Positions 63,903 through 64,000 of a stretch of DNA of 64,000 nucleotides are shown here, in pieces (within the stretch, counting starts at the first letter, position 1; every line of letters begins with the position of its first letter). Below the pieces are notes generated by a model, which was given only the letters and a program-made list of their open reading frames with translations, was not told the DNA's origin and made no database searches. Position numbers and translations under genes: made by a program. The stretch is from VXNJ01 sp009840625 (GTDB lineage: Bacteria; Chloroflexota; UBA11872; VXNJ01). The stretch spans positions 1,736,001 to 1,800,000 of the forward strand of contig OZ242304.1 in NCBI GenBank assembly GCA_965207915.1, written 5' to 3'.

Positions 63903-64000
63903 AGTTGGCCAGGACCGGTTCCAGCACCCGCTCTATCTCCTCGCTGGCGCCCTCGATGACTCCCCGCCGATACCAGGCGACCAGTTCGGCGCGGTCCCTG
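63889..64000 (-). CDS. 3' end of an upstream gene, cut by the window edge
   Basis: About 36 codons of an open frame end at the TGA (63889-63891), overlapping the VWA gene start. The visible C-terminus reads RDRAELVAWYRRGVIEGASEE and continues to a closing NYGLA. A MoxR-type AAA+ ATPase is the common partner of such VWA genes, but the visible part does not identify a family. Confidence 0.55.
   Translation of the reverse strand, partial: RDRAELVAWYRRGVIEGASEEIERVLEPVLANYGLA

Overview
The window is about 64 kb of GC-rich bacterial chromosome. It is packed with housekeeping genes on both strands, with short gaps, many ATGA/GTGA stop-start overlaps and many TTG starts. Gene order resembles Gram-positive/Terrabacteria genomes: gmk-priA-def-fmt-metallopeptidase-rpe, rpmB-fakA-recG-rsmD-coaD-DivIVA-like, rpmF-yceD and gatCAB-fur. 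With ClpC, an LspA/LepB pair, DUF3048, a lamin-tail protein, tandem EHN epoxide hydrolases and a sulfatase, this best fits a Chloroflexota-like bacterium. Actinomycetota is the main alternative; this is inference from gene order, not from a tree.

Layout. 0-10 kb: an MFS transporter divergent from fabF-accB-bioY, then envelope and accessory genes (lamin-tail protein, GH3 lipoprotein, membrane protein, DUF1697, Asp-rich secreted protein). 10-13 kb: fabH, a flavin reductase, acpP and rsmG. 13-18 kb: HIT protein, lepB, lspA, rluD and two tandem epoxide hydrolases. 18-23.4 kb: tatC, nusB, accC, fabG, fabD, rpmF and yceD on the minus strand. 23.4-30.1 kb: gmk, priA, def, fmt, two membrane metallopeptidases and rpe. 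30.5-37.6 kb: a VOC protein, rpmB, fakA-like, recG, rsmD, coaD, a coiled-coil protein, tRNA-His and a LysM protein. 37.6-41.6 kb: an IS1182-type element interrupted by an intact IS21-type element. 41.7-48.8 kb: sulfatase, SulP transporter, ArsR-VOC pair, a DUF3048/small-TM/cyclase-like operon and a TIM-barrel isomerase. 49-55.2 kb: gatC-gatA-gatB-fur, a VapBC-type pair, a cytosine-deaminase-like enzyme, folE and folB. 55.2-64 kb: cysS, ispF, ispD, clpC, an S1-domain protein, a VWA protein and the 3' end of its upstream neighbour.

How the genes work together. Type II fatty acid synthesis is spread over three clusters (fabF-accB-bioY; acpP-flavin reductase-fabH; accC-fabG-fabD), with biotin uptake beside the biotin carrier. 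Secretion and lipoprotein maturation (tatC, lepB, lspA), translation (def, fmt, gatCAB, cysS, rpmB, rpmF, S1, tRNA-His), replication repair (recG, priA), folate (folE, folB) and the MEP pathway (ispD, ispF) make up most of the rest.

I did not find a clear new multi-gene defence or biosynthetic system. The observations most worth following are: a nested transposon solved to the base, whose removal restores the transposase frame; a PriA without ATPase motifs; three 9-bp repeats at 11-bp spacing upstream of fabF; a 24-bp palindrome at the end of bioY; a LysM gene starting 2 nt after the CCA of tRNA-His; a cyclase-fold protein lacking its metal motif in a tight operon with DUF3048; and lspA and cysS lacking ATG/GTG/TTG starts.
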